A stretch of 64,000 bases of DNA. Source: SG8-30 sp963715485. Its GTDB lineage: Bacteria; Pseudomonadota; Gammaproteobacteria; Steroidobacterales; Steroidobacteraceae. How positions within the stretch are numbered: position 1 is the first letter of the stretch; every line of letters starts with the position of its first letter. Under the pieces are notes generated by a model. The model saw only the letters and a program-made list of their open reading frames with translations, did not search any database and was not told where the DNA came from. Position numbers and translations under genes: made by a program. Positions 25,893-35,199 of this stretch are shown piece after piece. The DNA is taken from the NCBI GenBank assembly GCA_963715485.1, contig OY970244.1, forward strand, positions 2,108,001 through 2,172,000, in the 5' to 3' direction.

Positions 25893-26369
25893 TCAATAGC
25901 CTTCCCAGCTGTCCGAGACCTTGTGCTCGTCGATCAGGGTACGCATGCGTATCCTGCCGGCGTTGATCCACTGCCACACCCGCGTGCGGTACTTGCGGCA
26001 GTCGCTGACCTGGATCATTTCGTAGAGATAGGTCTCCGGTTCGCCCTTGCGCAACCAATGCAGCATCAGGGTTCGATTGTGCTCGTCGAGCTTGTCCTCG
26101 GCGGCCCAGCCGGTGATCAGGTCGTTGTCGAACCAGAGCCTGCCGCGAGCGTAGGTCGCCGGAAACTCGCGCACCTCCTTGCGGCCATCGTCCCAGAAAT
26201 AGTGGTTGGACTGGTGATAGGGTACCGGGCCATCCTTGGGAAACCGACACACCAGGCGCGAGCGGTGCTCGTCGATCTTGTTGCCATCAGGATCGTAGTA
26301 ACGGTACCAGCCCTCCCAGATTCCCTCCTGGCAGGCCAGCAACGGCATTGCATCGTGCAGGTCGCTCAT
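25893..26369 (-). CDS. DUF3598/lipocalin-like protein
   Basis: A 158-residue protein with the layout of a small lipocalin-type barrel: GIWEGWYRYYDPDGNKID, EHRSRLVCRFPKDG, YHQSNHYFWDDGRKE, GRLWFDNDLITGWAAED and LMLHWLRKGEPETYLYEMIQ. This alternation is close to DUF3598 proteins, which may bind hydrophobic ligands. There is no signal peptide. ATG 26369 is chosen because AGGAGG lies 10 bases upstream, inside a longer reading frame starting at 26396. It is divergent from the aminotransferase, with operator copy D between them, and cotranscribed with the methyltransferase. Confidence 0.72.
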   Translation of the reverse strand: MSDLHDAMPLLACQEGIWEGWYRYYDPDGNKIDEHRSRLVCRFPKDGPVPYHQSNHYFWDDGRKEVREFPATYARGRLWFDNDLITGWAAEDKLDEHNRTLMLHWLRKGEPETYLYEMIQVSDCRKYRTRVWQWINAGRIRMRTLIDEHKVSDSWEGY

Positions 26370-26424
26370 CGCTCGCGGTCCTCCTGTAGCTGACAAAGCC
26401 GGGAAAAGGCTCGCAGTCAGGGAA

Positions 26425-26434
26425 TTGTATACAA
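26425..26434. promoter_or_regulatory. TTGTATACAA operator, copy D
   Basis: An exact palindrome in the divergent gap between the lipocalin-like gene (56 bases before its start) and the aminotransferase (124 bases before its start). Confidence 0.65.
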
Positions 26435-26557
26435 GAACTTACGAATTTGTATTCGTGTTTCGGTCAGCGTCGACCAGGCCTGGCATTGCGTCCAGGTCGT
26501 ATGGTTGCGGCTGGCCGGTGCGTTATGCTTTTGAACCCCTTCAACCGGCGCGGAAGC

Positions 26558-27808
26558 ATGCCCAAGACCAGGATTCAGGCCAGTTCGAGCCTTTCCAATG
26601 TTCGCTATGAAATTCGCGGGCGACTGGCCCGTCGCGCCCACGAAATGGAGCGACTCGGCTACGAGATCATCTCGCTGAACATCGGCAACCCGGGCGCCTA
26701 TGGCTTCCGCACGCCGGAAACGATGCGCCTGGCAATGATAGAAAACCTGCCAGCCGCCGAGGGCTACTGCCACCAGCAGGGAATCTTCCCGGCCCGCGAA
26801 GCCGTGGTGATGCAGCAGCAGGACCGGGGCGTTCTGGATGTCACCGCTGACGACGTATTCATCGGCAATGGCGTGAGCGAATTGATCGACCTCGTGCTTC
26901 GGGCGCTGCTCGAGAACGACGACGAGGTGCTGGTTCCGAGTCCCGATTACCCGCTGTGGACCGCGGCGGTGACCCTGAACGGCGGACGTGCGGTCCACTA
27001 TCCCTGCCGGCCCGAGAACGGCTTCGAACCGGATCCTGAAGACATCGAGAAGCTGGTCGGCAAGCGCACCCGCGCGATCGTCGTGATCAACCCCAACAAC
27101 CCGACCGGCGCAGTCTATTCGCGGGAGACCTTGACTGCGATCGCGCGCATCGCCGAGAGGCATAAGCTGGTCGTTTTCTCGGACGAGATCTACGACAGCA
27201 TGACTTACGATGACGCCGAATTCGTGCCGATGGCGACACTGGTCCACGGGACGCTGTGCGGAACGATGTCCGGGCTGTCCAAGGTATACCGCGCCTGCGG
27301 TTACCGGGTCGGCTGGGCCGCATTCTCCGGTGCACGCGACCAGGCGCAGGAATACCTGGCGGGCCTCGAATTGCTCAGTTCGCTCAGGCTGTGCAGCAAC
27401 GTGCCGGGCCAGTGGGCCGTACAGACTGCGCTCGGCGGCTACCAGAGCATCCGCGACCTGGTCAGTTCGGGCGGGCGCCTGCACCAGTCCCGCCAGGCGA
27501 TTATTGATGGTGTTGCCCACAGCAAGTACCTGCAGCTCCACCCGCCGCGCGGCGCGATGTACGCGTTCGTCAGGGTCGGGCGGGAAAGACTGCCCGACTT
27601 CGACGACCAGGCCTTCGCCATGAGCCTGCTGGAAAACCGCCATGTGCTGGTCGCGCCCGGCGTCAGTTTCAATGCCCCTTATCGGGATCATTTCCGGATA
27701 ACCAACTTGCCCGATCCGGAGACGCTGGCGGTCGTATTCGCGCGGATCGAGGAAGAACTCGACTCATGGGCGGGCGGCAAGGCCGGCGGTCTCAGGGCCG
27801 TCCAGTGA
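26558..27808 (+). CDS. alaA: AlaA-like pyridoxal-phosphate aminotransferase
   Basis: A 416-residue class I/II aminotransferase, close to E. coli AlaA (glutamate-pyruvate transaminase) throughout: YEIRGRLARRA, SLNIGNPGAYGFRTPE, IGNGVSELIDLVLRALL, PSPDYPLWTAAVTLNGG, INPNNPTGAVYS and FSDEIYDSMTYDDAE. The PLP lysine is in GLSKVYRACG, and the closing arginine motif is in DHFRITNLPDP. It is likely to convert pyruvate and glutamate to alanine and 2-oxoglutarate. ATG 26558 is favoured by homology; ATG 26525 is possible. An operator copy upstream suggests local control rather than purely housekeeping expression. Confidence 0.9.
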   Translation: MPKTRIQASSSLSNVRYEIRGRLARRAHEMERLGYEIISLNIGNPGAYGFRTPETMRLAMIENLPAAEGYCHQQGIFPAREAVVMQQQDRGVLDVTADDVFIGNGVSELIDLVLRALLENDDEVLVPSPDYPLWTAAVTLNGGRAVHYPCRPENGFEPDPEDIEKLVGKRTRAIVVINPNNPTGAVYSRETLTAIARIAERHKLVVFSDEIYDSMTYDDAEFVPMATLVHGTLCGTMSGLSKVYRACGYRVGWAAFSGARDQAQEYLAGLELLSSLRLCSNVPGQWAVQTALGGYQSIRDLVSSGGRLHQSRQAIIDGVAHSKYLQLHPPRGAMYAFVRVGRERLPDFDDQAFAMSLLENRHVLVAPGVSFNAPYRDHFRITNLPDPETLAVVFARIEEELDSWAGGKAGGLRAVQ

Positions 27809-27834
27809 GCCAGGCGGGGGTATAGCCTCGTCGA

Positions 27835-30507
27835 ATGATTGACGAAGCGCCGCCCTTGCATCCGCTTGACGCCCGATTCGTTACCCATCTGGAGGCTGGC
27901 GGCGCAATCGTCACGGCAACACGCCGCCAGGCGCGCCTGATCCGGCGTCGGTTCGACGACGCCCAGGTCGCAACCGGCCGGCGGACCTGGCCGACAGCCA
28001 ACGTGCTGCCGCTGTCCGCCTGGGTCGCCGCCCGCTGGCAGGAGGCAGCCCGGCGGGACGAATCCCTGCCAAGGCTGCTGACCGACACGCAGGCCTCCTG
28101 GTCCTGGCGCAGGCACGCAGGGTCCTTCGTCGACGCGGCACTGGTCGATCCGCACGATCTGGCCGAGGGGGCGCGCCGTGCGTGGGTTTCGTTGATCCGC
28201 CATGGCGGATCGTTGGCCTTGCTCGACACGCACTCGTTGACCCAGGACCAGGCACAGTTCCGTGCCTGGGCCGCTCAGGTCGAAACCGACCTGCTGGCGG
28301 ATGGCTGGCTCGATCCGGGATCGCTCGAATCGGCGCTGGCTCACCACACCGGGCTGCTGGCGCCGTCTGCGCCCTTGCTGTTGGCCGGCTTTGCCCAGCT
28401 GCCGGCAGCGGTTGACGCCCTGCTGCGGGCGCTGATCGCTTGCGGCTGGTCCGTGGAGATTGCGCCGCTCGCGGGACAGACAGGACAGGGACACTGCTTT
28501 GGCGCGGCCGACCCGGCGGCGGAGATCGCGGCGATGGCGGCCTGGGCAAGGCAGCGGCTGGAGTCCGATCCCGGCGCACGGCTGGCCGTGATCGTCGCTG
28601 ACCTTCAATCACGCCGCGCCGCGCTGGAGCGACGATTCGAGGCCGAACTACAACCCGAACTCGAGCTGCCGGGCACCCTCGAACGGGATCGCTTGTTCGA
28701 TTTCGCTGGCGGACCGCCACTGTCATCGTTCGGGGTGGCCGAGGCGGCCCTGGATTGTCTGGAAAGCAGCGCCTCCCGCATCCGCCACGAAACCCTGAGC
28801 CGTTTGCTTCGCTGCCCCTACGTGGCCCAGGCGGGCGAAGTCGAGGCGCGCGTCCGCCTGGACGTCTCCCTGCGCCGTCAGCCGCTGCTCGAGCGCCCGG
28901 TCCTGCCGCTGGCCTACCAGGCCCGCGCAGCCGGATGCCCGCTGCTCGCTGACTCGCTGGAGGCCGCGCATCGTGTCATGTCCGAGGGCGCCGACCTGAA
29001 AGGCACCGATTCGTGGGCAGAGGTATTCGGGCGGGCGCTCAGCGTCTGGGGATGGCCCGGCGACAGGCCACTTGCCAGCGATGAATTCCAGACGGCGCAG
29101 GAGCTGCGAGAGCGGCTCGACAGCTTTGCAGGCCTGTCGCGATCGGCGCCGGTCATGAAGGCACGGGTCGCTTGCTCGGAATTCGGCAGACTGGTTGCGG
29201 CGCCATACCAGCCGGAACGGGGCGACGCCTCCGTTATCGTATTTGATTCCCTCGAGCCGCCCGGCACCACCTTCGATGGCCTGTGGGTAAGCGGCATGAC
29301 CGCATCGGCCTGGCCGCGGGCAGCTGTCCAGGACCCCTTCATTCCGCTATCCCTGCAGACCGCGCTGGGCATGCCAGGCATCACCGCAGACACTGCGCTG
29401 GCCGAAGCGCTCGCCACCACCGAGGCCTGGCTGGGATCCGCACCTGAGGTCGTCTTCAGCTGGCCCGAGCGCCAGGATGACGCCGCAGTCGAGCCCAGCC
29501 GGATCCTGCCAGCGGCCCTAGCGCAGCTCCCGGTCGCACGCGAGACCGCGACCCGAACGCGGCTGCTGTTCGGCACCGGTAGCAGGGAGGCACTGCCCGC
29601 CGACCCGGCACCGGCGCTGACTGGAGTCGAGCCGGGTGGGGGATCGCGCAGCCTGGAGCTTCAGGCGAAATGCCCGTTCCGCGCATTTGCGGAGCTCAGA
29701 CTCGCGGCAGGTCGGCTGGAGGAACCTGCCGCCGGCGTCGACGCTCGTGGCAGAGGGGTGGTGCTTCACCGGGCGCTGGAACTCGCCTGGGGCTCGCTTG
29801 CGAGCCAGGCGGCATTGCTGGAGGCGACACCGGAGTCGCTCGATGCGTTGAAGGAAAGCGCGCTTGGGCAGGCACTCGCGGAAGAGCTGCCGGCAGCAGC
29901 CGGGAGCAGGGCAGTTGCGCTCGAGGCCGAGTGGCAACGCGCTGCGCTGGCCCGGCTGCTCGAGCTGGACCGGGAACGGCCTGCCTTTGAGTTGGTGGCA
30001 CTGGAGCAGGAGATCGAGGCGAATTTTGCCGGACTCCGTCTCAGGCTGCGCGTAGATCGCATCGACCGGGTGGAAGCCGGCCTGGTGGTCATTGACTACA
30101 AGACCGGCCGGGCCGAGACCAGCCAGTGGCGCGGAGCGCGCCTGGACGCGCCGCAGCTACCGCTGTACGCGTTGCAGCAGAAGGGCGGGGTAGCGGGCAT
30201 CGCCTTCGCCTCGGTCGGTGCGCAGGCAGCGCGACTGCGGGGTGTTGGTGCGAGCGACGCTATCGCCGACGGCGTGGTCCCCGCCGAGAAGTTTGCCCTT
30301 ACCGAAGACAGGCAGGATGGATTTTCGTGGCAACAGGTACAGGAACACTGGGCCGGCTGGCTCGCCAGTCTGGCGCGTGGCTACATCGAGGGCAGCGCCG
30401 TAGTCGACCCGAAGCAGCCGCAGACCTGTCGCCTGTGCCACCTGCAGACCCTGTGCCGGGTGGCGCCTGAACTCGACCTGGACAGGGCGGATGACGACGA
30501 TGAATGA
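27835..30507 (+). CDS. AddB-like PD-(D/E)XK nuclease with inactive helicase domain
   Basis: An 890-residue DNA repair protein of the AddB type. The N-terminal helicase-like part lacks a Walker A motif where one would sit (GGAIVTATRRQARL), as in the inactivated helicase half of AddB proteins. The C-terminal RecB-type nuclease shows GVVLHRALE, LRVDRIDR and VVIDYKTGRAE for metal binding and catalysis. The iron-sulphur cysteines are CPF near 608 and C-x2-C-x5-C in CRLCHLQTLC near the end, the AddB arrangement. It acts with the next gene, which it overlaps by 17 bases, in processing double-strand breaks. Confidence 0.88.
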   Translation: MIDEAPPLHPLDARFVTHLEAGGAIVTATRRQARLIRRRFDDAQVATGRRTWPTANVLPLSAWVAARWQEAARRDESLPRLLTDTQASWSWRRHAGSFVDAALVDPHDLAEGARRAWVSLIRHGGSLALLDTHSLTQDQAQFRAWAAQVETDLLADGWLDPGSLESALAHHTGLLAPSAPLLLAGFAQLPAAVDALLRALIACGWSVEIAPLAGQTGQGHCFGAADPAAEIAAMAAWARQRLESDPGARLAVIVADLQSRRAALERRFEAELQPELELPGTLERDRLFDFAGGPPLSSFGVAEAALDCLESSASRIRHETLSRLLRCPYVAQAGEVEARVRLDVSLRRQPLLERPVLPLAYQARAAGCPLLADSLEAAHRVMSEGADLKGTDSWAEVFGRALSVWGWPGDRPLASDEFQTAQELRERLDSFAGLSRSAPVMKARVACSEFGRLVAAPYQPERGDASVIVFDSLEPPGTTFDGLWVSGMTASAWPRAAVQDPFIPLSLQTALGMPGITADTALAEALATTEAWLGSAPEVVFSWPERQDDAAVEPSRILPAALAQLPVARETATRTRLLFGTGSREALPADPAPALTGVEPGGGSRSLELQAKCPFRAFAELRLAAGRLEEPAAGVDARGRGVVLHRALELAWGSLASQAALLEATPESLDALKESALGQALAEELPAAAGSRAVALEAEWQRAALARLLELDRERPAFELVALEQEIEANFAGLRLRLRVDRIDRVEAGLVVIDYKTGRAETSQWRGARLDAPQLPLYALQQKGGVAGIAFASVGAQAARLRGVGASDAIADGVVPAEKFALTEDRQDGFSWQQVQEHWAGWLASLARGYIEGSAVVDPKQPQTCRLCHLQTLCRVAPELDLDRADDDDE

Positions 30508-33500
30508 CGAGGCGCATGTCGACCAGAGAGTGCGTGATGAGGCCATCGATCCGTCAGCCTCGTTCGTCGTCCAGGCTCCCGCCGGTTCGGGCAAGACCAG
30601 CTTGCTGACTCAGCGCTTCCTGAAGCTGCTGGCAATTGTCGAGCAGCCGGAGGAAATCGTCGCTATCACCTTTACACGCAAGGCCGCGACCGAGATGCGC
30701 CATCGCATCGTCGCGGCGCTGGCCACGGCGTCGTGCGAGCTGGACAAGCAGGCCAGCGGACATGAGCGCCAGACCTGGATGCTGGCCCGGGACGCGCTTG
30801 CCAACAGCCGGCGACGCAACTGGAACCTCGAGCGTCATCCATCGCGCCTGCACATCCAGACGATCGACGGGCTCAACCACTGGCTGTCACGCAAGTTGCC
30901 GCTGAGCGCGCGCCTGGGCCTGTCTCCGCAGTTGCTCGATGATGCCCGGCCCGTCTACCGAGAGGCGGCCCGCCGTTTTGTCGCAAGGGTCGAGCAGGGC
31001 GGGGGGCTGGCAGACGCGATTGCACAATTGGTGCGTATGCTCGATTACAACCCCGCATGGCTCGAGCAGCTGTTTGCCGACATGCTCGGTCGGCGCGAGA
31101 TATGGCTGCCCAAATTGCTGGAGCTGGCCGACTCGGGGGACGCGCGGCAGGAAATGGAACGGCTGCTGGAGTCTGCGGTCAACTCGGAGCTGCGCCGCAT
31201 CCGCCAGCTCCTCGAAGGCGAATTGATGGGGCACTTCCTCGCCCTGCTAGGCGAGGCGAACGAGCTTGCGCCAGGCGGCCCACTGGGGCCACTGGCCGGC
31301 CTCGGGCGCCTGCCATCGGCACAGACCGCGAGCCGCGGGCAGTGGGAACTGCTGGCGGAACTGCTGTTGACGAAAAGGTGCGAAGCCCGCAGGAGCGTCA
31401 ACAAGAATCAGGGCTTCCCGCCAGATCTGAAGCAGCAGAAGTCGCGCATGGTCGCACTGCTGGAGATACTGGCTGACGCGCCGGACAAAGTTGCGGCGCT
31501 GGCGCGGGTGCTGCAGTTACCTCCCTCCCGCTACACCGACGAGCAATGGGCGCGCGTCGATGCGCTGCGCCAGACCTTGTTGCCTGCTGCTGCCGAGCTA
31601 CACGCTGCTTTTGGCGAACGCGGATTGCTTGATCACCCCGCTGTGGCCGCCGCAGCACGGCAGGCGCTGGGCGGCAACGATGCACCGACCGAACTGGCCC
31701 AGGCACTCGAATACCGGATCCGTCACATCCTGGTTGACGAATACCAGGACACCTCGCCGGCACAGCAGGCCTTGCTCGAGCGCCTGGTCGCCGGCTGGCA
31801 GCAGGGTGACGGACACAGCCTGTTCTGCGTCGGAGACCCGATGCAGTCGATCTACGGCTTTCGCGAGGCGGACGTCACGCTCTTTCTCGAGGCTCAGGCG
31901 CAGGGTATCGGCGGGGTTCCCCTTGTTCCCCGTTCACTCACTCGGAATTTCCGTTCCTGCCGGAGCGTTGTCGACTGGGTCAACGACGCTTTCCGGAAGC
32001 TCATGCCGCCCGATGCAGATTTTGAACGTGGCGCTGTGCCTTATACCGCCAGCAGCTGCACGCGTGAGGACGAACCTGGCGCGGGAACGACCCTGCACGC
32101 ATACGTCGGACGCGATGAACGGCGTGAAGCGCGTGCGGTCGCTGACATCATCGAGACCGCACTCGGTGAATGCCGCGAGCTGGAAGATGCCGACGCAGCC
32201 GGTGGTCGACCGACCATGCCGCGTCATGTCGCCGTACTGGTTCGGGCACGTGCCGCATTGCCACCGATACTGGCCGAACTGCGTTCGAGGGGCATCGAAT
32301 ATCGCGGGGTCGAGCTCGAGCCGCTTGGTTCGCGCGCCGCGGTACGCGACCTGCTGGCGCTGACGCGGGCCCTGCTGCATAGCGGCGACCGCACCGCCTG
32401 GCTGGCGGTCCTGCGCGGGCCATGCTGCGGACTGCTGCTGGCCGATCTGCATGCGCTCGCCGCCGCGGATCGCAAGGCAACGATTCTCGCCCGCTTGGGC
32501 GATGCCGGCTCGATGAATTACCTCTCGGAAGATGGCCGGCGTCGCGCGTCACGGGTCCTGTCGGTATTGCGTGATTCACTACGGGACCGCGGGCGTCTCG
32601 CCCTGGGCTCCTGGGTGCGTTCCTGCTGGCTGGCCCTGGGTGGCCCGGCGACGCTGGCCGACGAGTCTGACCTCGACAATGTTGAGGCTTGCCTGGCTGC
32701 GCTCGACCGCCTGTCGCAGGAAACCCGATCTATACCGACCGCCGCCGAGATCGAGTCGGCAGTCGAGGGACTCATGGCCTCTCCGGTGGGCAGCGCTGCC
32801 GCACGCGTGCAGCTCATGACGATTCATAAGGCGAAGGGCCTGGAGTTCGATACCGTCATCCTGCCTGGACTCGAGCGAACGGTGTCGCGCGGCGCACGAC
32901 AACTGTTGTACTGGGCCCCGGTAGCCATTGAGGACGGTCCCCGCGGCATCGTGCTGGCGAGCCACGGTGGCGTCGATACCGCGCGATCGGGCGACGGCCT
33001 GGAGTCCTGGATGAAACGCCTCGACCGGGATCGTACTCTGCTGGAAATTGGCAGGCTGGCCTACGTCGCCGCAACGCGTGCGCGCCGCAGACTGCACCTG
33101 GTTGGCTCAGCTCCGGTTTCCTGGAAGGAAGGCATTCCGATGCTGGCCTCGCCGCAGGAAGATTCCCTGCTGGGCTTCCTTTGGCCTGCGGTCCGGCCTG
33201 CCTTCGAGCGGGAGTTCCTGCGTGCCAGGGATTCCGGGGAGCTCTTGCCGGCCGACTCGGCGTCGCGGCCACGCCGCTCGGCGCCGCCACTGCTACGGCT
33301 GGCCACCAGCTTTGAGCAACCCGCGATGCAGGCCGCCGCCTGCGTCCTCTCGCCACGACGGGCGCGGATGATCGAGAGCCCGGTGCGTCCGCACTTCGAC
33401 TGGGCCGGGCGCGAGGCGATCGCAGTGGGTATCGTCGTCCACGCCGAGCTGGAGCGCGCAGCGAGGGAGGGGTTATCAGCCGGCTGCCTGAAGGCAAGAC

Positions 33501-33940
33501 CGGATTACTGGCACGCGGAGCTGGCGCGGCTCGGGTTGCCCGACGAATCATGCGAAAACGCCGTGGCCCGTATCAGCCTGGCCCTGGCTAACGTCGCCGC
33601 CAGTCCGTTGGCTGCGCGGCTGCTTGATCCCGCAGCAACCGACGCGATCAGCGAACTGGCCGTCACTGCCTGGCTCGACGGCGAGTTCGTCAGCATCAAG
33701 GTGGACCGGAGCTTCGTCGACGAGGCAGGCGTCCGCTGGATCGTGGACTGGAAGACCAGCGTCCACGAGGGCGGCGGACTCGAGCAGTTCCTCGAGCAGG
33801 AACTGCAGCGCTACTCGTCCCAGCTGGAGCGCTATGCGCGGGTCATGCGGCTGTACGATGACCGCCCGCAGAAAATTGGCCTGTATTTTCCGATGATGGA
33901 CGCGTGGAAATTATGGACGCGCGGGGCGCCGCCGGAATAA
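30491..33940 (+). CDS. AddA-like UvrD-family helicase-nuclease
   Basis: A 1149-residue ATP-dependent helicase-nuclease. Walker A is QAPAGSGKTSLL near residue 27, motif Ia is VAITFTRKAATEMRHR, motif II is ILVDEYQDTSPAQQ, motif III is VGDPMQSIYGFREADV, motif V is IHKAKGLEFDTVILPG and motif VI is YVAATRARRRLHL. The C-terminal PD-(D/E)XK nuclease has VVHAELERA, IKVDRSF, WIVDWKTS and QLERYARVM. The AddB-like partner is encoded immediately upstream. ATG 30491 or 30500 may start translation, both within the partner's 3' end. Confidence 0.92.
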   Translation: MTTMNDEAHVDQRVRDEAIDPSASFVVQAPAGSGKTSLLTQRFLKLLAIVEQPEEIVAITFTRKAATEMRHRIVAALATASCELDKQASGHERQTWMLARDALANSRRRNWNLERHPSRLHIQTIDGLNHWLSRKLPLSARLGLSPQLLDDARPVYREAARRFVARVEQGGGLADAIAQLVRMLDYNPAWLEQLFADMLGRREIWLPKLLELADSGDARQEMERLLESAVNSELRRIRQLLEGELMGHFLALLGEANELAPGGPLGPLAGLGRLPSAQTASRGQWELLAELLLTKRCEARRSVNKNQGFPPDLKQQKSRMVALLEILADAPDKVAALARVLQLPPSRYTDEQWARVDALRQTLLPAAAELHAAFGERGLLDHPAVAAAARQALGGNDAPTELAQALEYRIRHILVDEYQDTSPAQQALLERLVAGWQQGDGHSLFCVGDPMQSIYGFREADVTLFLEAQAQGIGGVPLVPRSLTRNFRSCRSVVDWVNDAFRKLMPPDADFERGAVPYTASSCTREDEPGAGTTLHAYVGRDERREARAVADIIETALGECRELEDADAAGGRPTMPRHVAVLVRARAALPPILAELRSRGIEYRGVELEPLGSRAAVRDLLALTRALLHSGDRTAWLAVLRGPCCGLLLADLHALAAADRKATILARLGDAGSMNYLSEDGRRRASRVLSVLRDSLRDRGRLALGSWVRSCWLALGGPATLADESDLDNVEACLAALDRLSQETRSIPTAAEIESAVEGLMASPVGSAAARVQLMTIHKAKGLEFDTVILPGLERTVSRGARQLLYWAPVAIEDGPRGIVLASHGGVDTARSGDGLESWMKRLDRDRTLLEIGRLAYVAATRARRRLHLVGSAPVSWKEGIPMLASPQEDSLLGFLWPAVRPAFEREFLRARDSGELLPADSASRPRRSAPPLLRLATSFEQPAMQAAACVLSPRRARMIESPVRPHFDWAGREAIAVGIVVHAELERAAREGLSAGCLKARPDYWHAELARLGLPDESCENAVARISLALANVAASPLAARLLDPAATDAISELAVTAWLDGEFVSIKVDRSFVDEAGVRWIVDWKTSVHEGGGLEQFLEQELQRYSSQLERYARVMRLYDDRPQKIGLYFPMMDAWKLWTRGAPPE

Positions 33941-33979
33941 GCATGCGCGCGCCTGGCGCGAGTGCCGCGGAACGGGGCG

Positions 33980-34726
33980 CTACACGGAACCTTCGATGGC
34001 AAAGGGTCGCCGGCCGAGAGAATCCGGCGGCGGCAGCGCCGAGAGGGCGCGCAACACCCGCGGGCCGGCCGCCGGTGTCGCTGCCACGTCGCCGTTGATC
34101 AGGTACCCAAGGTCATGACCGATTTCGAGGGTAGCGCGGACCCGCATCGGCCCACCGCCGAGGTCGCGTAGCCGGCCGGCTATCGACTCGGAACCCACCG
34201 CTCCTTCGCCCAGCGTCAGTTCGAAACTGCCTATGTTGATGCCGCCCGAGCGGGCATCAGTAAGATCACGCACCACGATCACCCCCGCGGCAGAGTCGAG
34301 GAGCCCTGACCGGATCGCGACCCGATTGACGTCCAGTTCGACGGTACCCTTCCAGCTCTCCGGCGCGACAAGCCCGCTCACCAATTCGACCGGGAAAGCA
34401 CCTTCGATCCGCTCAAGGTCGATACGGCCGTTCCGGCCGGCGGTGACCGTCATCCGCACCGAACCGCCGGCGGGTTGCAGATCCAGCCCATACTGCAGCT
34501 CCGCCACCAGCAGCCGCCACGGTCGGTTCGACCAGCCGAGTGATCCGATCGGCGTGCCCTTCACGTTGACCGAAGCCGCCGACCCACGCCAGATCGTTCC
34601 GCTCACGCCTGACAGGGCGACCTCCGCCGGGACGTAGCGCAGCAACAGCGACGCTGGCAGGAAGGCAACAAGAAAGACGAAGAACGCCGCGAAGCCCGCG
34701 GCTACGAGTAGACGGGTACGGCGCAT
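33980..34726 (-). CDS. gspN: Type II secretion system protein N
   Basis: A 248-residue bitopic protein with an N-terminal membrane segment (LLVAAGFAAFFVFLVAFLPASLLL) and a periplasmic domain containing VALSGVSGTIWRGSA, WSNRPWRLLVAELQYGLDL and IEGAFPVELV, the GspN pattern. It is an accessory component of the type II secretion inner-membrane platform. It is the last gene of the gspG-N operon, five bases after gspM, and convergent with the AddA-like gene. Confidence 0.88.
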   Translation of the reverse strand: MRRTRLLVAAGFAAFFVFLVAFLPASLLLRYVPAEVALSGVSGTIWRGSAASVNVKGTPIGSLGWSNRPWRLLVAELQYGLDLQPAGGSVRMTVTAGRNGRIDLERIEGAFPVELVSGLVAPESWKGTVELDVNRVAIRSGLLDSAAGVIVVRDLTDARSGGINIGSFELTLGEGAVGSESIAGRLRDLGGGPMRVRATLEIGHDLGYLINGDVAATPAAGPRVLRALSALPPPDSLGRRPFAIEGSV

Positions 34727-34731
34727 TCCCT

Positions 34732-35199
34732 TCAGGGACCCCGGAGCACGAGGCTGACGTTAACCAGACCGTCCGAGGGCGTCCCATCGATGCTGGCAGA
34801 CTCAACGACCAGCCCGCGTTCCTGCTGGATGCGTGCAAGCCAGATCACCATGGCGTCGAATGCAGCGCCCTCGAAGCGCACGCGGAGCCCGCCGTCACCG
34901 GCAGGATCGGAACCCGACAATGCGCCAGCCAGGCCCGCATCCTTCGCAGTCCTGTCCACCAGCAACGGCAGTGATTCGTTAGGGCGCGCTGCCGGCATGG
35001 CGCGCAGGCGCGGTGCGGCGGCCTGCATCCAGACGAGATCCGCCCGCTTGTTCGCGACGCGTTTCCCGGCAGCAGCCGTCGCCGCGTTCAGTTGCCAGAG
35101 CCCGCCCAACAGCAGCAACAGCGCTGCCGCGATGCCGCCGTAAAGTACGGTGCGCTGCTCGCTCTCCGCCAGCGACCGGTACCACGTGAGCGCGTTCAT
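34732..35199 (-). CDS. gspM: Type II secretion system protein M
   Basis: A 155-residue protein: short cytoplasmic start WYRSLAESEQRTVL, one membrane segment (GGIAAALLLLLGGLWQL), a coiled linker, then a small ferredoxin-like periplasmic domain (VRFEGAAFDAMVIWLARIQQERGLVVESASI). This is the usual GspM plan, the partner of GspL in the assembly platform. Its start overlaps the gspL stop (ATGA). Confidence 0.9.
   Translation of the reverse strand: MNALTWYRSLAESEQRTVLYGGIAAALLLLLGGLWQLNAATAAAGKRVANKRADLVWMQAAAPRLRAMPAARPNESLPLLVDRTAKDAGLAGALSGSDPAGDGGLRVRFEGAAFDAMVIWLARIQQERGLVVESASIDGTPSDGLVNVSLVLRGP

Noticed and set aside
27283..27290. GTATAC inside the aminotransferase gene
   Set aside because: A core match (AAGGTATACCGC) within codons, without the TT..AA flanks; not an operator copy.
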